A stretch of DNA of 64,000 nucleotides from Ruminococcus sp. UNK.MGS-30 (GCA_000980705.1 LBCK01000003.1:376809-440808), one strand, 5' to 3'; shown: positions 1 to 8,729, counted from the stretch's first letter. The notes: a model not told the origin generated them from the sequence alone. Numbers and translations: made by a program.

Positions 1-94
1 CAATTTCTTTGAATTTCACTGCATTGGGCTTGTGTTCTCCGTGAGGCAAACTATCCTCGTTGCCGTCAAATTTGCCTTTCCAGGTGATTTTCAT
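1..94 (-). CDS. N-terminal fragment of an unidentified protein, cut by the window edge
   Basis: An open frame begins with an ATG at 92-94 on the minus strand and runs off the left edge after 31 codons. A strong GGAGGAAA ribosome binding site lies about 6 bases before the ATG. The visible N-terminus is MKITWKGKFDGNED, followed by a proline- and histidine-containing stretch. There is no signal peptide. The gap to the CapA-like gene upstream is only 18 bp, so the two are probably co-transcribed. The N-terminus faintly recalls DUF3267-type membrane proteins, but too little is visible to name it. Confidence 0.55.
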   Translation of the reverse strand, partial: MKITWKGKFDGNEDSLPHGEHKPNAVKFKEI

Positions 95-112
95 GTGTAC
101 ATTTCCTCCATA

Positions 113-1414
113 TTAGTTATAATTCCGGAACTGCTCCGGCACTGCCGTTTCAAACAGTTCCCGAATCTTCTCCATGCTCCACACCTGGTAAGACGGACCG
201 GTGCTGGACGAGCAGTACGGCAGTCCATGCTGCGACGCCAGTTCATCCGTATACATACTGTAGGGATACAGCCGCAGGTTGGATTCTCTGCCGTCGTCAA
301 ACTGGGTGATGACCGGCGACACCTTGACATCTTCAATGGTGACTGAACCGTCTGCCTTCGCCACAATGTTAAAGTCTGCCAGTTCTCCGATCAGATTCAT
401 GTTGTCCGTCTGGGCAGAAATGAAATTTCCCAGCGAGTAGAACACAAAGCCCTGGGTGCCGTCCGGACGGGTCAGATATTCCATGGTCTGTCCCACGTGC
501 GAATGCGTCCCGATAATCACATCTCCGCCCCAGTCGATGATCTTCTGCGCCAGCGCTTTGACGCCGTCTGTCACATTAAACGTATCCTCTGCACCCCAGT
601 GACAGGTAACGACCACCACATCTGCGATTTCTTTGGCTGCGGCAATCTGCTGCTGAATCAAGTCCTCCTGGGAAGTGTAGATAATTTCCAGTTCCGAGTT
701 GCTCGGCAGCGAATAGCCGTTGGTGTTCTCGGTATAGCTGAGGAATGCCACTGTTTTCCCGTTGAATTCCTTGGTACGTATGTTCTGCATATCCACATAA
801 TCACGGTACACGCCGCAGGTCAGCAGGTCGGGATACTGCTGCATTTTCTGATCCCAGTAGTTGAGACAGCTGTTCAAGCCGCTTTCGCCCTTGTCCAGCA
901 GGTGGTTATTGCACATGGTGATGACGTTGAACCCCATGCCGACCACAGCGTCACCCAGTTCTGTAGGCGAGTTGAAGTTGAAGTTTGAGCCAGAAACTTC
1001 GAAACCATCTCCGCAGATCAGCGTTTCCTGGTTGATGATATTCAGATCGCCGTTGATAAGCGGCTTGATATTGTCGTAGCAGTAATCGAAATTGTAGCTT
1101 GTTCCGTCCTGGGAATGCGCCTGGGCGCTCTGATAGACGCACTGCTGCACCAGGTTGTCTCCCACGGCGACCACGTGAATGGAAGTGTCTCCATTGGCAT
1201 CTGTGTTCGAATCCGCCTCATTGTCTGTGCTGCTGTCCGCCGGTGCATCTGTGCCGTCTGCTGTGCCGCTGTCTGAAACCGGTGCATTCGCCGGAACGGC
1301 TGCGCTGTCATTGATCTGGCTGGTCTTGCCGCACCCGGATACGGCACTGAACAGTGCCAGCCCAATCAGAAGTGCGGTTGTCCTTTTCCCAGACAAAAAA
1401 ATCTGTGTTTTCAT
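113..1414 (-). CDS. CapA-family (PGA_cap) metallophosphatase-like lipoprotein
   Basis: 433-residue protein of the CapA / poly-gamma-glutamate synthesis family, which has a calcineurin-like metallophosphoesterase fold. The start is chosen at 1414 because an AGAAAGGA site precedes it and the first residues form a lipoprotein signal with lipobox cysteine (AVSGCGK). A Ser/Thr/Asp-rich linker of about 60 residues follows. The enzymatic domain then shows the family signatures: VAVGDN, INQETL, MCNNHLLDKG, a CHWGAE motif and GTHSHVG, which supply metal-binding Asp, Asn and His residues. The protein is expected on the outer face of the membrane. In other Firmicutes the family acts in capsule or envelope polymer work; no capsule genes are adjacent here, so the substrate is unknown. 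Confidence 0.85.
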   Translation of the reverse strand: MKTQIFLSGKRTTALLIGLALFSAVSGCGKTSQINDSAAVPANAPVSDSGTADGTDAPADSSTDNEADSNTDANGDTSIHVVAVGDNLVQQCVYQSAQAHSQDGTSYNFDYCYDNIKPLINGDLNIINQETLICGDGFEVSGSNFNFNSPTELGDAVVGMGFNVITMCNNHLLDKGESGLNSCLNYWDQKMQQYPDLLTCGVYRDYVDMQNIRTKEFNGKTVAFLSYTENTNGYSLPSNSELEIIYTSQEDLIQQQIAAAKEIADVVVVTCHWGAEDTFNVTDGVKALAQKIIDWGGDVIIGTHSHVGQTMEYLTRPDGTQGFVFYSLGNFISAQTDNMNLIGELADFNIVAKADGSVTIEDVKVSPVITQFDDGRESNLRLYPYSMYTDELASQHGLPYCSSSTGPSYQVWSMEKIRELFETAVPEQFRNYN

Positions 1415-1448
1415 GAAAACGTCCTTTCTTCGACATAATCTCTCGTCT

Positions 1449-1477
1449 ATTATACCACATCTCCAATAAAAAAGCAA
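1449..1477 (-). promoter_or_regulatory. Promoter of the CapA-like gene
   Basis: Read on the minus strand: TTGCTT, a 17-bp spacer, then TATAAT (plus-strand positions 1472-1477 and 1449-1454). Spacing and -10 are canonical for the housekeeping sigma factor. Confidence 0.65.
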
Positions 1478-1485
1478 TCTGTTTT

Positions 1486-1513
1486 GCATCTTTTTTTGCA
1501 AAGGCGGCATACT
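1486..1513 (+). promoter_or_regulatory. Candidate forespore sigma-G/F-type promoter of the gerA operon
   Basis: GCATC at 1486-1490 and CATACT at 1508-1513 are separated by 17 bp, about 35 bp before the gerA start. The forespore sigma-G consensus is roughly GHATR and CATNNTA, so each box misses one position. No housekeeping promoter is obvious in this gap, and gerA operons are sigma-G genes in other spore-formers. Confidence 0.4.
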
Positions 1514-1549
1514 GAAAAGAGAACAAGCCCTGTACAAGGAGGAAATCTC

Positions 1550-3019
1550 ATGGAACAAAACCAAACGGAACAGCTGCTGCGTCAGCCCATTGCCCCAAAG
1601 TTAACCCAGAACTTGGAACAGATACGCACCATTGCCGAAGGGTCATCCGACCTGCTGGTCAACGAGTTTGTCCTCAGCGGACTGCCGGCGGCACTGCTCT
1701 GCTGTGAGGGAATGCTGGCGACTTCCATCATCACCGAGCTGATCCTCAACCCCATCACGAAAATCGCTCTGGAATGCCCTACTGCCGCAAATGTCTTTGC
1801 CTACATTCAAAATCACCAGCTCTATTCCACCGACCGGGCAGAGGCAAAAACATATGCCGACCTCTTCCGGTTTCTCAACTCCGGTTTCGCCGTTCTGGTG
1901 CTGGAGGGCGCATCTTCTGCGCTGGTATTCGGGATACAGGGCTATGACAAGCGTTCTGTCAGCGAGCCGTCCGGCGAGGACAATGTAATGGGCGCAAAGG
2001 ACGGCTTTATTGAGGTTGTCCGGGTGAATATGTCCCTCCTGCGCCGACGGATGAAAACGCCTCAGCTCAAGCTGGAACTGTTCGTCAAAGGTACGAAGAG
2101 CCAGACCGACCTTTGTCTCTGCTATATGGCAGACCGTGTGCCGAAACAGCTGATTCGGGAAATCAAGGTACGGCTGGATGAGATGGAACTGGAATCCATC
2201 CTTTCTTCCGGCTACCTCCAACCGTTTCTGGAAAACCGCCGCAGCTGCCTTTTTGACACGGTAGGAACGACCCAGCGCCCGGACGTGCTTTGTGCCAAGC
2301 TGCTGGAAGGCAGAGTCGGACTGCTCATTGAAGGCACGCCCTTTGCCCTGGTAATTCCCAAGCTGTTCTGTGAAAGCTTTCAGACCATGGACGACTACTG
2401 CTACCGCCCGGCATATGCCACGTTGGTGCGCTGGATCAAATACGCCGCCTTTCTGGTGGCTATTCTGCTGCCGGCGCTGTACGTTGCCATTGCCCTGCAC
2501 CATCCGGAACTGCTGAACCGTACCCTGCTGCTGATCCTCGCCGAGGCAGAAGAAAACGCACCTATTTCACTGACCGCCGAAGCAATCGGTGTGCTGCTGG
2601 TCTACGAGATCATACGAGAGGCAGGGCTGCGTCTGCCAAAGGCGGTAGGCGGTGCTGTCAGTATTGTTGCCGGGCTGATTATCGGGGATGCCGCCGTCTC
2701 CTCCGGACTCATCAGCACGCCCATGCTCACCGTCACTGCCATCGCCGTCATTGCCGGTTTTGTCGTGCCGGATCTGGCACAGAGCATTACTCTGCTCCGG
2801 CTGGCGTTTCTGCTGACCGCCGGCGTGCTGGGATTGTTCGGCATCAGCCTTTTGGGCGCTGTGGTGCTTTTCAATCTCTGTGCCGGCGAAAGCTTTGGAT
2901 TTCCCATCACTGCGCCCTTTGCGCCGCTGTACCGCAAGGGATTCCGGGACACGCTGACACGAGTCAGCTTTCGGAAGATGCAGTCCGGCAATTTCACTGT
3001 GGAGGAATATTATGAATAG
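1550..3019 (+). CDS. gerAA: Spore germination protein, GerA family (GerAA-type A subunit)
   Basis: 489-residue A subunit of a nutrient germinant receptor, which sits in the inner spore membrane. The start at 1550 is set by an AAGGAGG site 8 bp upstream. The N-terminal half is soluble and holds the family block EFVLSGLPAALLC near residue 40. The C-terminal half has about five to six membrane segments from residue 300 on, including the conserved AEAIGVLLVYEIIREAGLRLP and IIGDAAV regions. Length is normal for the family. It is the first of three overlapping genes (A, B, C subunits). The complete receptor set implies that the organism makes, or recently made, endospores. Confidence 0.93.
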   Translation: MEQNQTEQLLRQPIAPKLTQNLEQIRTIAEGSSDLLVNEFVLSGLPAALLCCEGMLATSIITELILNPITKIALECPTAANVFAYIQNHQLYSTDRAEAKTYADLFRFLNSGFAVLVLEGASSALVFGIQGYDKRSVSEPSGEDNVMGAKDGFIEVVRVNMSLLRRRMKTPQLKLELFVKGTKSQTDLCLCYMADRVPKQLIREIKVRLDEMELESILSSGYLQPFLENRRSCLFDTVGTTQRPDVLCAKLLEGRVGLLIEGTPFALVIPKLFCESFQTMDDYCYRPAYATLVRWIKYAAFLVAILLPALYVAIALHHPELLNRTLLLILAEAEENAPISLTAEAIGVLLVYEIIREAGLRLPKAVGGAVSIVAGLIIGDAAVSSGLISTPMLTVTAIAVIAGFVVPDLAQSITLLRLAFLLTAGVLGLFGISLLGAVVLFNLCAGESFGFPITAPFAPLYRKGFRDTLTRVSFRKMQSGNFTVEEYYE

Positions 3020-4010
3020 ACTCCGTTCCAATCAAATCTTTGCCATCCTGCTGGTGAGTGCCGCCTTTCCCCTGCTTTGCCGCACAGACGCTTTCACCAT
3101 CGAGGGCATTTTCGGCGCAGCTATTGCGGCGGTGGTGCAGCTGCTGCTTTGCCTGCCTATGCTGCGGCTGTATCACACCAGCTTTTCCTTTTGCGATTAC
3201 GCCCGAAAGCACCGCATCCTGCCCCTTTTCTTTCTGGCGTATCTGCTCATACAAGGCGGCATCTCCTTTGTCCGCCTCCAGTCCACGTCACAGGACATTG
3301 CGCTGCCCTTTTCCGGAAAATTCCTGGCGGCGGCTCTGATTGCCCTGGTCTGCCTGTACACCGTTTCACTGGGCATCCAGGCGCTGGCACGGAGCAGCAC
3401 TGTGATCCTGGGAATCCTGATTCTCACATTGATTCTCATGTGCATTGGTGCGATTCCGCAGGCAGAACCGCAGAACCTTTCCCTTTCGCCGGACGACACC
3501 ATCTGGCGCGGCTTTCTGCACAGCATGATCCATGCGGACGAACTGCCGCTGCTGTTTCTGCTGCTGGATTTCACCGAAAAAAAACAATTCCGACGTATCA
3601 TCCCCATCTGGGCAGGAAAGTTTCTGATGGGTGCATACCTTTCCGTCCTCGGTATGGCAGTCCTGGGCAGCCGCATGGCACACGCAGACCATCCTTTTTT
3701 CGCTATCGTGTCCGTCTCTCAGCCGCTCAGCACCCAGCGTGCCGACGCTATTTATCTGCTGGTATTCGTGATGCTCTGCGTCCTGCGCATTACCCTGTTC
3801 ACCGTCCTGGCGGCGCATTTGCTGCGGCTGTGTTTCCCGAAACTGCGCTATACCAGTACCGTTTGCCTGCTACTGATGCTAGGCATCTCCTGGGGCGCAT
3901 CTGCTGTCACAGTTCCCGATTTTGTCTCTCTGGCATTCCTGGGCATCCTGGTACTGCTGATCCCTGGACTGCTCCTGTTTCTTCCGGAAAGGAGGCGGCA
4001 AGCCACATGA
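3012..4010 (+). CDS. gerAB: Endospore germination permease (GerAB-type B subunit)
   Basis: 332-residue, very hydrophobic protein with about ten predicted membrane segments over its whole length, typical of the APC-superfamily B subunit of germinant receptors, which binds the small-molecule germinant. Its ATG overlaps the end of the A-subunit gene by 8 bp, indicating translational coupling. The conserved membrane-embedded N-terminus (SNQIFAILLVSAAFP) is in place. The ligand cannot be read from sequence. Confidence 0.88.
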   Translation: MNRLRSNQIFAILLVSAAFPLLCRTDAFTIEGIFGAAIAAVVQLLLCLPMLRLYHTSFSFCDYARKHRILPLFFLAYLLIQGGISFVRLQSTSQDIALPFSGKFLAAALIALVCLYTVSLGIQALARSSTVILGILILTLILMCIGAIPQAEPQNLSLSPDDTIWRGFLHSMIHADELPLLFLLLDFTEKKQFRRIIPIWAGKFLMGAYLSVLGMAVLGSRMAHADHPFFAIVSVSQPLSTQRADAIYLLVFVMLCVLRITLFTVLAAHLLRLCFPKLRYTSTVCLLLMLGISWGASAVTVPDFVSLAFLGILVLLIPGLLLFLPERRRQAT

Positions 4011-4924
4011 AAAAGCGATTTCTCTTGCTCTTTTGCACTGCCGTTTTGCTGTGCGGCAGCGGCTGTACAGCCACCCAGGTACGTGACCGGGCGTATTTAC
4101 AGGCAATGGAACTGCAAACGCCCCAGACGCCAACGGTACAGCTCCACGATTTTCACACGGAGAAAACCGCCGTCTCCGGGGACGGTGCAACGCTTGCAGA
4201 TGCCATCACAAATGCCGCTGTCCCTGCCGGAAAAGACCTGTTTCTGGGGCATCTGGAACTGATTGCATACCAGGACCCGGCATACGGTGCACAGCTGGAT
4301 CAGCTGATGAGCGACTACCGCCTTTCCCCTGCCTGCAAGATCGTCGGACTGCCCGACGGCACAACATTGGCAGAAACAGACACCTCCGAGCTGACCCAAC
4401 AGCTGCGCCAGGCAGAGACAAAGGGAATGCTGCCGGAGACGGATTTGTTTACCATTCTCCGGGAATGGGACAGCGCATCCGGAACAGCACTCCTGCCGCT
4501 GGTGACAGCAGACGGCTTTTCCGCCGCTGTTGTCACGAAAGAAAAGGTAGTCATGGCGTTGTCCGAAGATGCCATCGCCGGACTCTGCTGGCTCCGTGGG
4601 GACAATTTTCCCGGACAAATCACCGCATCCGGCGGCGAAGCATTTCACGTTACTTCCGCCAGGACGCAGCTTTCCGCAGAAGAGAAACAAGACCGCATCC
4701 GGGTCACGGCAGCGGTCACACTCCACGGCAGCGGCGATTCCGATGCGGCTGCTGAAGAAATCGAACGTGTCTGCCGGGCAGCCTTTCAGGAAACTGTCTC
4801 AGAACATCACGCCGATGTCATCGACCTGGAGGCTTGTCTGTGGAGTCAATGCTATGATTTCATGGCGGAACAGGACTGGGATTCTGCCGCAGATCTGCTG
4901 GATTTTGAAGTACTTGTCAAGTGA
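4007..4924 (+). CDS. gerAC: Spore germination lipoprotein (GerAC-type C subunit)
   Basis: 305-residue lipoprotein. The start at 4007 overlaps the stop of the permease gene as ATGA. The N-terminal signal ends in a lipobox (LLCGSGC). The body shows the Ger(x)C pattern: an early RDRAYLQAM region, corresponding to the family's 'R.y..a...d', and a C-terminal domain with an amphipathic helix, VCRAAFQETVSEHHADVI. It is rather short (many family members have 350-400 residues) but has no frameshift. It is followed at once by a bidirectional terminator, ending the operon. Confidence 0.82.
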   Translation: MKKRFLLLFCTAVLLCGSGCTATQVRDRAYLQAMELQTPQTPTVQLHDFHTEKTAVSGDGATLADAITNAAVPAGKDLFLGHLELIAYQDPAYGAQLDQLMSDYRLSPACKIVGLPDGTTLAETDTSELTQQLRQAETKGMLPETDLFTILREWDSASGTALLPLVTADGFSAAVVTKEKVVMALSEDAIAGLCWLRGDNFPGQITASGGEAFHVTSARTQLSAEEKQDRIRVTAAVTLHGSGDSDAAAEEIERVCRAAFQETVSEHHADVIDLEACLWSQCYDFMAEQDWDSAADLLDFEVLVK

Positions 4925-4945
4925 GTCTCCTGCCTATCATACAAA

Positions 4946-4978
4946 AAGGACGTTTCCGGTTTGTCGGAAACGTCCTTC
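4946..4978. terminator. Bidirectional terminator between gerAC and pckG
   Basis: 13-bp perfect inverted repeat AAGGACGTTTCCG / CGGAAACGTCCTT with a 7-base loop, flanked by A-rich and T-rich runs, between two convergent genes. Confidence 0.85.
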
Positions 4979-5022
4979 TTTATGCAATCACGCAATTATT
5001 TTTTATGCCAGAAAATATTCGC

Positions 5023-6858
5023 TTACTTTGCAGCCTTCTTGATGCGCTCTTCCAGCTTATCCAGCTGTTCGTACAGAGCAGCCGGAATGTTGCCGCCCTT
5101 AGCCTTGATGTCTTCATCATAGTATCTGCGCATTTCAGTGATTTCAGCTTCCCACTTATCCATATCCAGCTTCAGCAGATCTGCGATATCGTCGGAAGTG
5201 AACTGCTTGCCCTCATATACCAGACCGTCAACGTTGATGTCCTCAGCCTTCGGCTCGAAACCGATCGGAGTTTCAACAGCGTCTACAGTGCCTTCGCAGC
5301 GCTTGATGATCCAGTCCAGAACACGCATATTGTCGCCAAAGCCCGGCCACAGGAAGTTGCCTTCATCGTCGGTCTTGAACCAGTTTACGTTGAAGATCTT
5401 CGGAGCCTTGTCGCCCAGCTTTTCGCCCATTTCCAGCCAGTGTGCCCAGTAGTCACCTACGTTGTAACCAATGAACGGCTTCATAGCCATCGGGTCGTGA
5501 CGCAGAACGCCGACTGCACCGGTAGCAGCTGCAGTTGTTTCAGAAGAAACAGCAGAACCCATATAGGTGCCGTGAGTCCAGTCGAAGGACTGATATACCA
5601 GCGGAGTGGTGGATGCACGACGACCGCCGAAGATGATAGCGGAGATCGGTACACCTTCCGGATTGTTGAATTCCGGAGACAGGCACGGGCAGTTCTTTGC
5701 CGGAGAAGTAAATCTGGAGTTCGGATGAGCCAGCTTACCGCCTTCAGCGATGAATTCCGGACCATTTACCTTCTTGCCGGTCCACTCAGTTGCGTCAACC
5801 GGCGGATTCTTATCCAGCTTTTCCCACCAAACAGTGTTATCTGTGTTGTTCAGAGCAACGTTGGTGAAGATGGTGCCGGACTTTGTGCAAGCCAGTGCGT
5901 TCGGGTTGGAATGCTCGTTGGTACCCGGTGCAACACCGAAGAAACCGTTCTCCGGGTTGATCGCATACAGTCTGCCGTCCTTGCCCGGCTTCATCCAAGC
6001 GATATCGTCGCCGACTGTGAATACCTTGTAGCCATCCTTCTTGTAGCCCTCCGGCGGAATCAGCATAGCCAGGTTGGTCTTACCGCAGGCAGACGGGAAT
6101 GCAGCTGTGATATACTTGGTCTCGCCGTTCGGCTTCTGAACGCCCAGGATCAGCATATGCTCAGCCATCCAGCCTTCGTTCTTGCCCTGGAAGGAAGCGA
6201 TACGCAGAGCGAAGCACTTCTTGCCCAGCAGAACGTTTCCGCCGTAAGCAGAGTTGATGGACCAGATCGTGTTTTCTTCCGGGAACTGAACGATATAACG
6301 CTTTTCCGGATCAACGTCTGCCTTGGAGTGCAGACCACGAACGAAGTCGTTGGAGGTGTCACCCAGGTTTTCAAATGCCTGTGCGCCCATACGAGTCATG
6401 ATGTTCATGTTCAGAACAACATAGATGGAGTCAGTCAGCTCAACGCCAACCTTAGCCAGCGGAGAACCGATCGGTCCCATAGAATACGGGATAACATACA
6501 TGGTTCTGCCCTTCATTACGCCGTCATACAGCGGAATGAGCTTCGCCTTCATCTCTTCCGGATCCATCCAGTTGTTGGTCGGGCCAGCGCCTTCCTTTGT
6601 CTTGGAGCAGATAAAGGTACGGTCTTCTACACGAGCAACGTCGTTCGGAAGTGTGCGGTGGTACAGACAGCCCGGCAGCTTATCCGGGTTCAGCTTGTAC
6701 ATCTTGTCACGGTTGCCTTCCGGCAGAGAAGTAACTTCTTCTGTCAGTGCATCCAGCTGTTCTTTAGAGCCGTCGATCCATACGACCTGATCCGGCTTTG
6801 TCAGAGCGACCATTTCGTCGACCCACTGCAGTACATTTTTGTTCTTAGTCAATGCCAT
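5023..6858 (-). CDS. pckG: Phosphoenolpyruvate carboxykinase (GTP)
   Basis: 611-residue GTP-dependent PEP carboxykinase, which interconverts oxaloacetate + GTP with PEP + CO2 + GDP in the cytosol. In rumen-type Firmicutes it often runs in the CO2-fixing direction toward succinate or malate; that direction is inference here. The start at 6858 follows a GGAGGT site. The kinase P-loop AFPSACGKTNLAM lies near residue 255 and the catalytic cysteine is in it. YGGNVLLGKKCFALR, the GDDIAWMKPG metal and nucleotide region, and FGGRR are all present. Length matches the GTP form and not the ATP form. It is a single-gene unit with its own promoter. Confidence 0.96.
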   Translation of the reverse strand: MALTKNKNVLQWVDEMVALTKPDQVVWIDGSKEQLDALTEEVTSLPEGNRDKMYKLNPDKLPGCLYHRTLPNDVARVEDRTFICSKTKEGAGPTNNWMDPEEMKAKLIPLYDGVMKGRTMYVIPYSMGPIGSPLAKVGVELTDSIYVVLNMNIMTRMGAQAFENLGDTSNDFVRGLHSKADVDPEKRYIVQFPEENTIWSINSAYGGNVLLGKKCFALRIASFQGKNEGWMAEHMLILGVQKPNGETKYITAAFPSACGKTNLAMLIPPEGYKKDGYKVFTVGDDIAWMKPGKDGRLYAINPENGFFGVAPGTNEHSNPNALACTKSGTIFTNVALNNTDNTVWWEKLDKNPPVDATEWTGKKVNGPEFIAEGGKLAHPNSRFTSPAKNCPCLSPEFNNPEGVPISAIIFGGRRASTTPLVYQSFDWTHGTYMGSAVSSETTAAATGAVGVLRHDPMAMKPFIGYNVGDYWAHWLEMGEKLGDKAPKIFNVNWFKTDDEGNFLWPGFGDNMRVLDWIIKRCEGTVDAVETPIGFEPKAEDINVDGLVYEGKQFTSDDIADLLKLDMDKWEAEITEMRRYYDEDIKAKGGNIPAALYEQLDKLEERIKKAAK

Positions 6859-6940
6859 TGGTACTACCTCCTGAAAATTTGCAGCAATCTCATTGCCTGC
6901 TTTCTTTGAGGAATTTTTTTCAAAATTCCCCATTACATTT

Positions 6941-6969
6941 ATTATACCCAAATTCAGATGTCATGTCAA
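6941..6969 (-). promoter_or_regulatory. Promoter of pckG
   Basis: Minus strand: TTGACA (6964-6969), 17-bp spacer, TATAAT (6941-6946), a consensus promoter. The roughly 75-nt leader contains a small inverted repeat, GGAATTTTG / CAAAATTCC-like, that is not long enough to call a riboswitch. Confidence 0.8.
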
Positions 6970-7146
6970 GCAGTTTCTGCAAAAACCCACTAATTTTCAA
7001 ATTCAGTTCACGAAACGGAATCATATGTTTTTGACTCGTGGACAGTCTCTGTGGTGTGTGTCGGGAAATATCCTTCGTCCGGTTTCCCCTGCGGCTTTGT
7101 CCCGGGGACATCCTGTCTCCAATCACTTTTCACAAATCGCTTTGAC
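6970..7146. other. Intergenic region between the divergent pckG and dus promoters
   Basis: About 180 bp between the two outward-facing promoters. I see no start codon with a ribosome binding site, no strong hairpin and no operator-like palindrome here. Confidence 0.5.
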
Positions 7147-7175
7147 TTTACATTGCAGCCGCTTTATGTTATAAT
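7147..7175 (+). promoter_or_regulatory. Promoter of the dus gene
   Basis: TTTACA (7147-7152), 17-bp spacer, TATAAT (7170-7175), placed 30 bp before the start codon. Confidence 0.7.
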
Positions 7176-7204
7176 AGTATCACCAAATCACAAGGAGAAC
7201 TTTC

Positions 7205-8209
7205 ATGCAGACAATACAAACCGCATTCACCCTGGGAAAAACCGTTCTGCCCCGCACCGCCGTGCTGGCGCCTATGGCAGGGGTTGCCGACCGTGCCTAC
7301 CGCCTGCTCTGCCGCAGTTTCGGCGCAGCGGCAACCGTCAGCGAAATGGTTTCCGTCAAAGGGCTGTGCTATGGAGACAAAGGTTCCGCCGGACTCTGCA
7401 CCATAACAGAACCGGAGCGTCCCATGGGGTTACAGCTGTTCGGCAGCGAACCGGAATTCGTGGGAAAAGCCGCCGCACTGGTACAGCAGTACGACCCGGA
7501 CTGGATCGACATCAACATGGGCTGTCCTGTTCACAAGGTTGTCGCCACCGGCGCAGGCAGCGCACTGATGCGGAATATTCCGCTGGCACAGGGGATCGTC
7601 CGGGCGGCTGTCCGGGAAAGCAGTGTTCCGGTTACGGTAAAATTCCGGCTGGGCTGGGACGAAACCAGCATCAACGCCGTCCTCTTTGCCCAGGCAATGG
7701 AGGATGCCGGCGCCGCTGCCATTGCAGTACACGGCAGAACAAAGTCCCAGCTGTACAGCGGAAAAGCCAACTGGGACATGATCCGGGCAGTCAAAGAGGC
7801 GGTCTCCATCCCGGTCATCGGAAACGGCGATATCCAGACCGCCGAGGATTGTCTCGCCATGTATGAACAGACAGGCTGCGACCTGGTCATGGTGGGGCGC
7901 GGCACTTACGGCAACCCGTTTCTCTTCCGGGAGATCCGGGCGGCGATGGCTGGCGAACCGGTCGTTCTGCCTACGCTGGAGGAGCGCATGGAGACCATGC
8001 TCCGCCACATCCGGCTCATTCTGGAATGCAATCCGGAAAAGCCGCCGGAGATCGCCATTCGGGACGCACGGAAACACGCCGCCTGGTACATGACCGGACT
8101 TTACGGCGCAGCGCAGTTCCGTGCCAGATGCTACCACCTGGAATCCTATGCCGAGGCACAGCAGATGGCAGAGGATTTCCTGGCTCTGCAAAAGCAGCAT
8201 ATGGAATAA
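7205..8209 (+). CDS. tRNA-dihydrouridine synthase (DusB / NifR3 type)
   Basis: 334-residue FMN enzyme that reduces uridine to dihydrouridine in tRNA D-loops. It shows the family landmarks in order: LAPMAGVADRAYR at residue 20, TVSEMVSVKGL, LQLFGSEPE, the active-site block DINMGCPVHKV with catalytic Cys near residue 109, VKFRLGW, AVHGRTKSQLYSG, and GNGDIQ followed by MVGRGTYGNPF for FMN phosphate. An AAGGAG site lies before the ATG. It forms a single-gene unit with its own promoter and a stem-loop terminator. Confidence 0.95.
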   Translation: MQTIQTAFTLGKTVLPRTAVLAPMAGVADRAYRLLCRSFGAAATVSEMVSVKGLCYGDKGSAGLCTITEPERPMGLQLFGSEPEFVGKAAALVQQYDPDWIDINMGCPVHKVVATGAGSALMRNIPLAQGIVRAAVRESSVPVTVKFRLGWDETSINAVLFAQAMEDAGAAAIAVHGRTKSQLYSGKANWDMIRAVKEAVSIPVIGNGDIQTAEDCLAMYEQTGCDLVMVGRGTYGNPFLFREIRAAMAGEPVVLPTLEERMETMLRHIRLILECNPEKPPEIAIRDARKHAAWYMTGLYGAAQFRARCYHLESYAEAQQMAEDFLALQKQHME

Positions 8210-8233
8210 TTCCACAATCTTGTATAATTTGGA

Positions 8234-8272
8234 AAATGTGCGGAAGAATATTTTTATGTTCTTCCGCATTTT
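8234..8272 (+). terminator. Terminator after the dus gene
   Basis: Inverted repeat GCGGAAGAA (8240-8248) / TTCTTCCGC (8259-8267) flanked by AAAATG and CATTTTG, immediately before the csoR promoter. Confidence 0.7.
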
Positions 8273-8277
8273 GCATC

Positions 8278-8320
8278 TTGACAAATACCCCCAAGGGGTA
8301 TATAATACCCATAGAGGGTA
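8278..8320 (+). promoter_or_regulatory. csoR-copA promoter with two CsoR-type operators
   Basis: TTGACA (8278-8283), a 17-bp spacer and TATAAT (8301-8306) form a consensus promoter. A first GC-centred palindrome, TACCCCCAAGGGGTA, fills the spacer (8286-8300). A second, TACCCATAGAGGGTA (8306-8320), begins on the last base of the -10. Their centres are 20 bp apart, two helical turns, so two CsoR tetramers could bind the same face. The motif class is that known for copper-sensing CsoR operators. The pair is expected to silence csoR and copA until Cu(I) binds. Confidence 0.88.
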
Positions 8321-8373
8321 TAGCAAACGACGATTTACTCTCACAATTCGAAACAACGAAAGGAAATGGGAAT

Positions 8374-8688
8374 ATGGAAAAGGAAGAAAAACAGGGATGT
8401 CCCTGCTGTCATAAGACAAAGGAACGCTCACAGGAAGAGTATACCAAGCTGATTCATCGTCTGAACCGCATCGAAGGGCAGATCCGTGGCATCCGGGGCA
8501 TGGTGGAAAAGAACGCCTACTGCCCGGATATTCTGGTACAGGTGGCAGCAGTCAATGCGGCGCTGAACGCCTTTAACAAGGAACTTCTGGCAAACCACAT
8601 CCGTACCTGCGTGGCAGATGATATCCGTGCCGGAAAGGACGAAGTGATCGACGAGTTGGTAGCAACTCTGCAAAAGCTTATGAAATAA
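8374..8688 (+). CDS. csoR: Copper-sensing transcriptional repressor CsoR
   Basis: 104-residue all-helical DUF156 / CsoR-family repressor. The start at 8374 is chosen for the nearby AAAGGAAA site and because upstream residues do not fit the family. The Cu(I) ligand pattern is intact: Cys in NAYCPD, His in NHIRTC and Cys four residues later. The signature RLNRIEGQIRGIRGMVE is present. A short Cys/His-rich N-terminal tail (CPCCH) is an addition not needed for the fold. It sits directly upstream of the copper ATPase and behind two matching operators, which supports autoregulated copper resistance. Confidence 0.95.
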   Translation: MEKEEKQGCPCCHKTKERSQEEYTKLIHRLNRIEGQIRGIRGMVEKNAYCPDILVQVAAVNAALNAFNKELLANHIRTCVADDIRAGKDEVIDELVATLQKLMK

Positions 8689-8693
8689 GTGCA

Positions 8694-8729
8694 TTCCGCA
8701 TCTTTTTGCAAGTAAATCTGGATGCGGAA
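8694..8729 (+). terminator. Stem-loop between csoR and copA
   Basis: Perfect 9-bp arms TTCCGCATC (8694-8702) and GATGCGGAA (8721-8729), starting just after the csoR stop. There is no downstream T-run, so it more likely acts as a processing or partial attenuation element that sets the csoR:copA ratio than as a full terminator. Confidence 0.45.

Noticed and set aside
4921..6909. A 662-codon open frame on the plus strand opposite pckG
   Set aside because: It is the antisense shadow of a highly codon-biased gene. pckG has all catalytic motifs, a promoter and a ribosome binding site, while the opposite frame has no recognisable domain.
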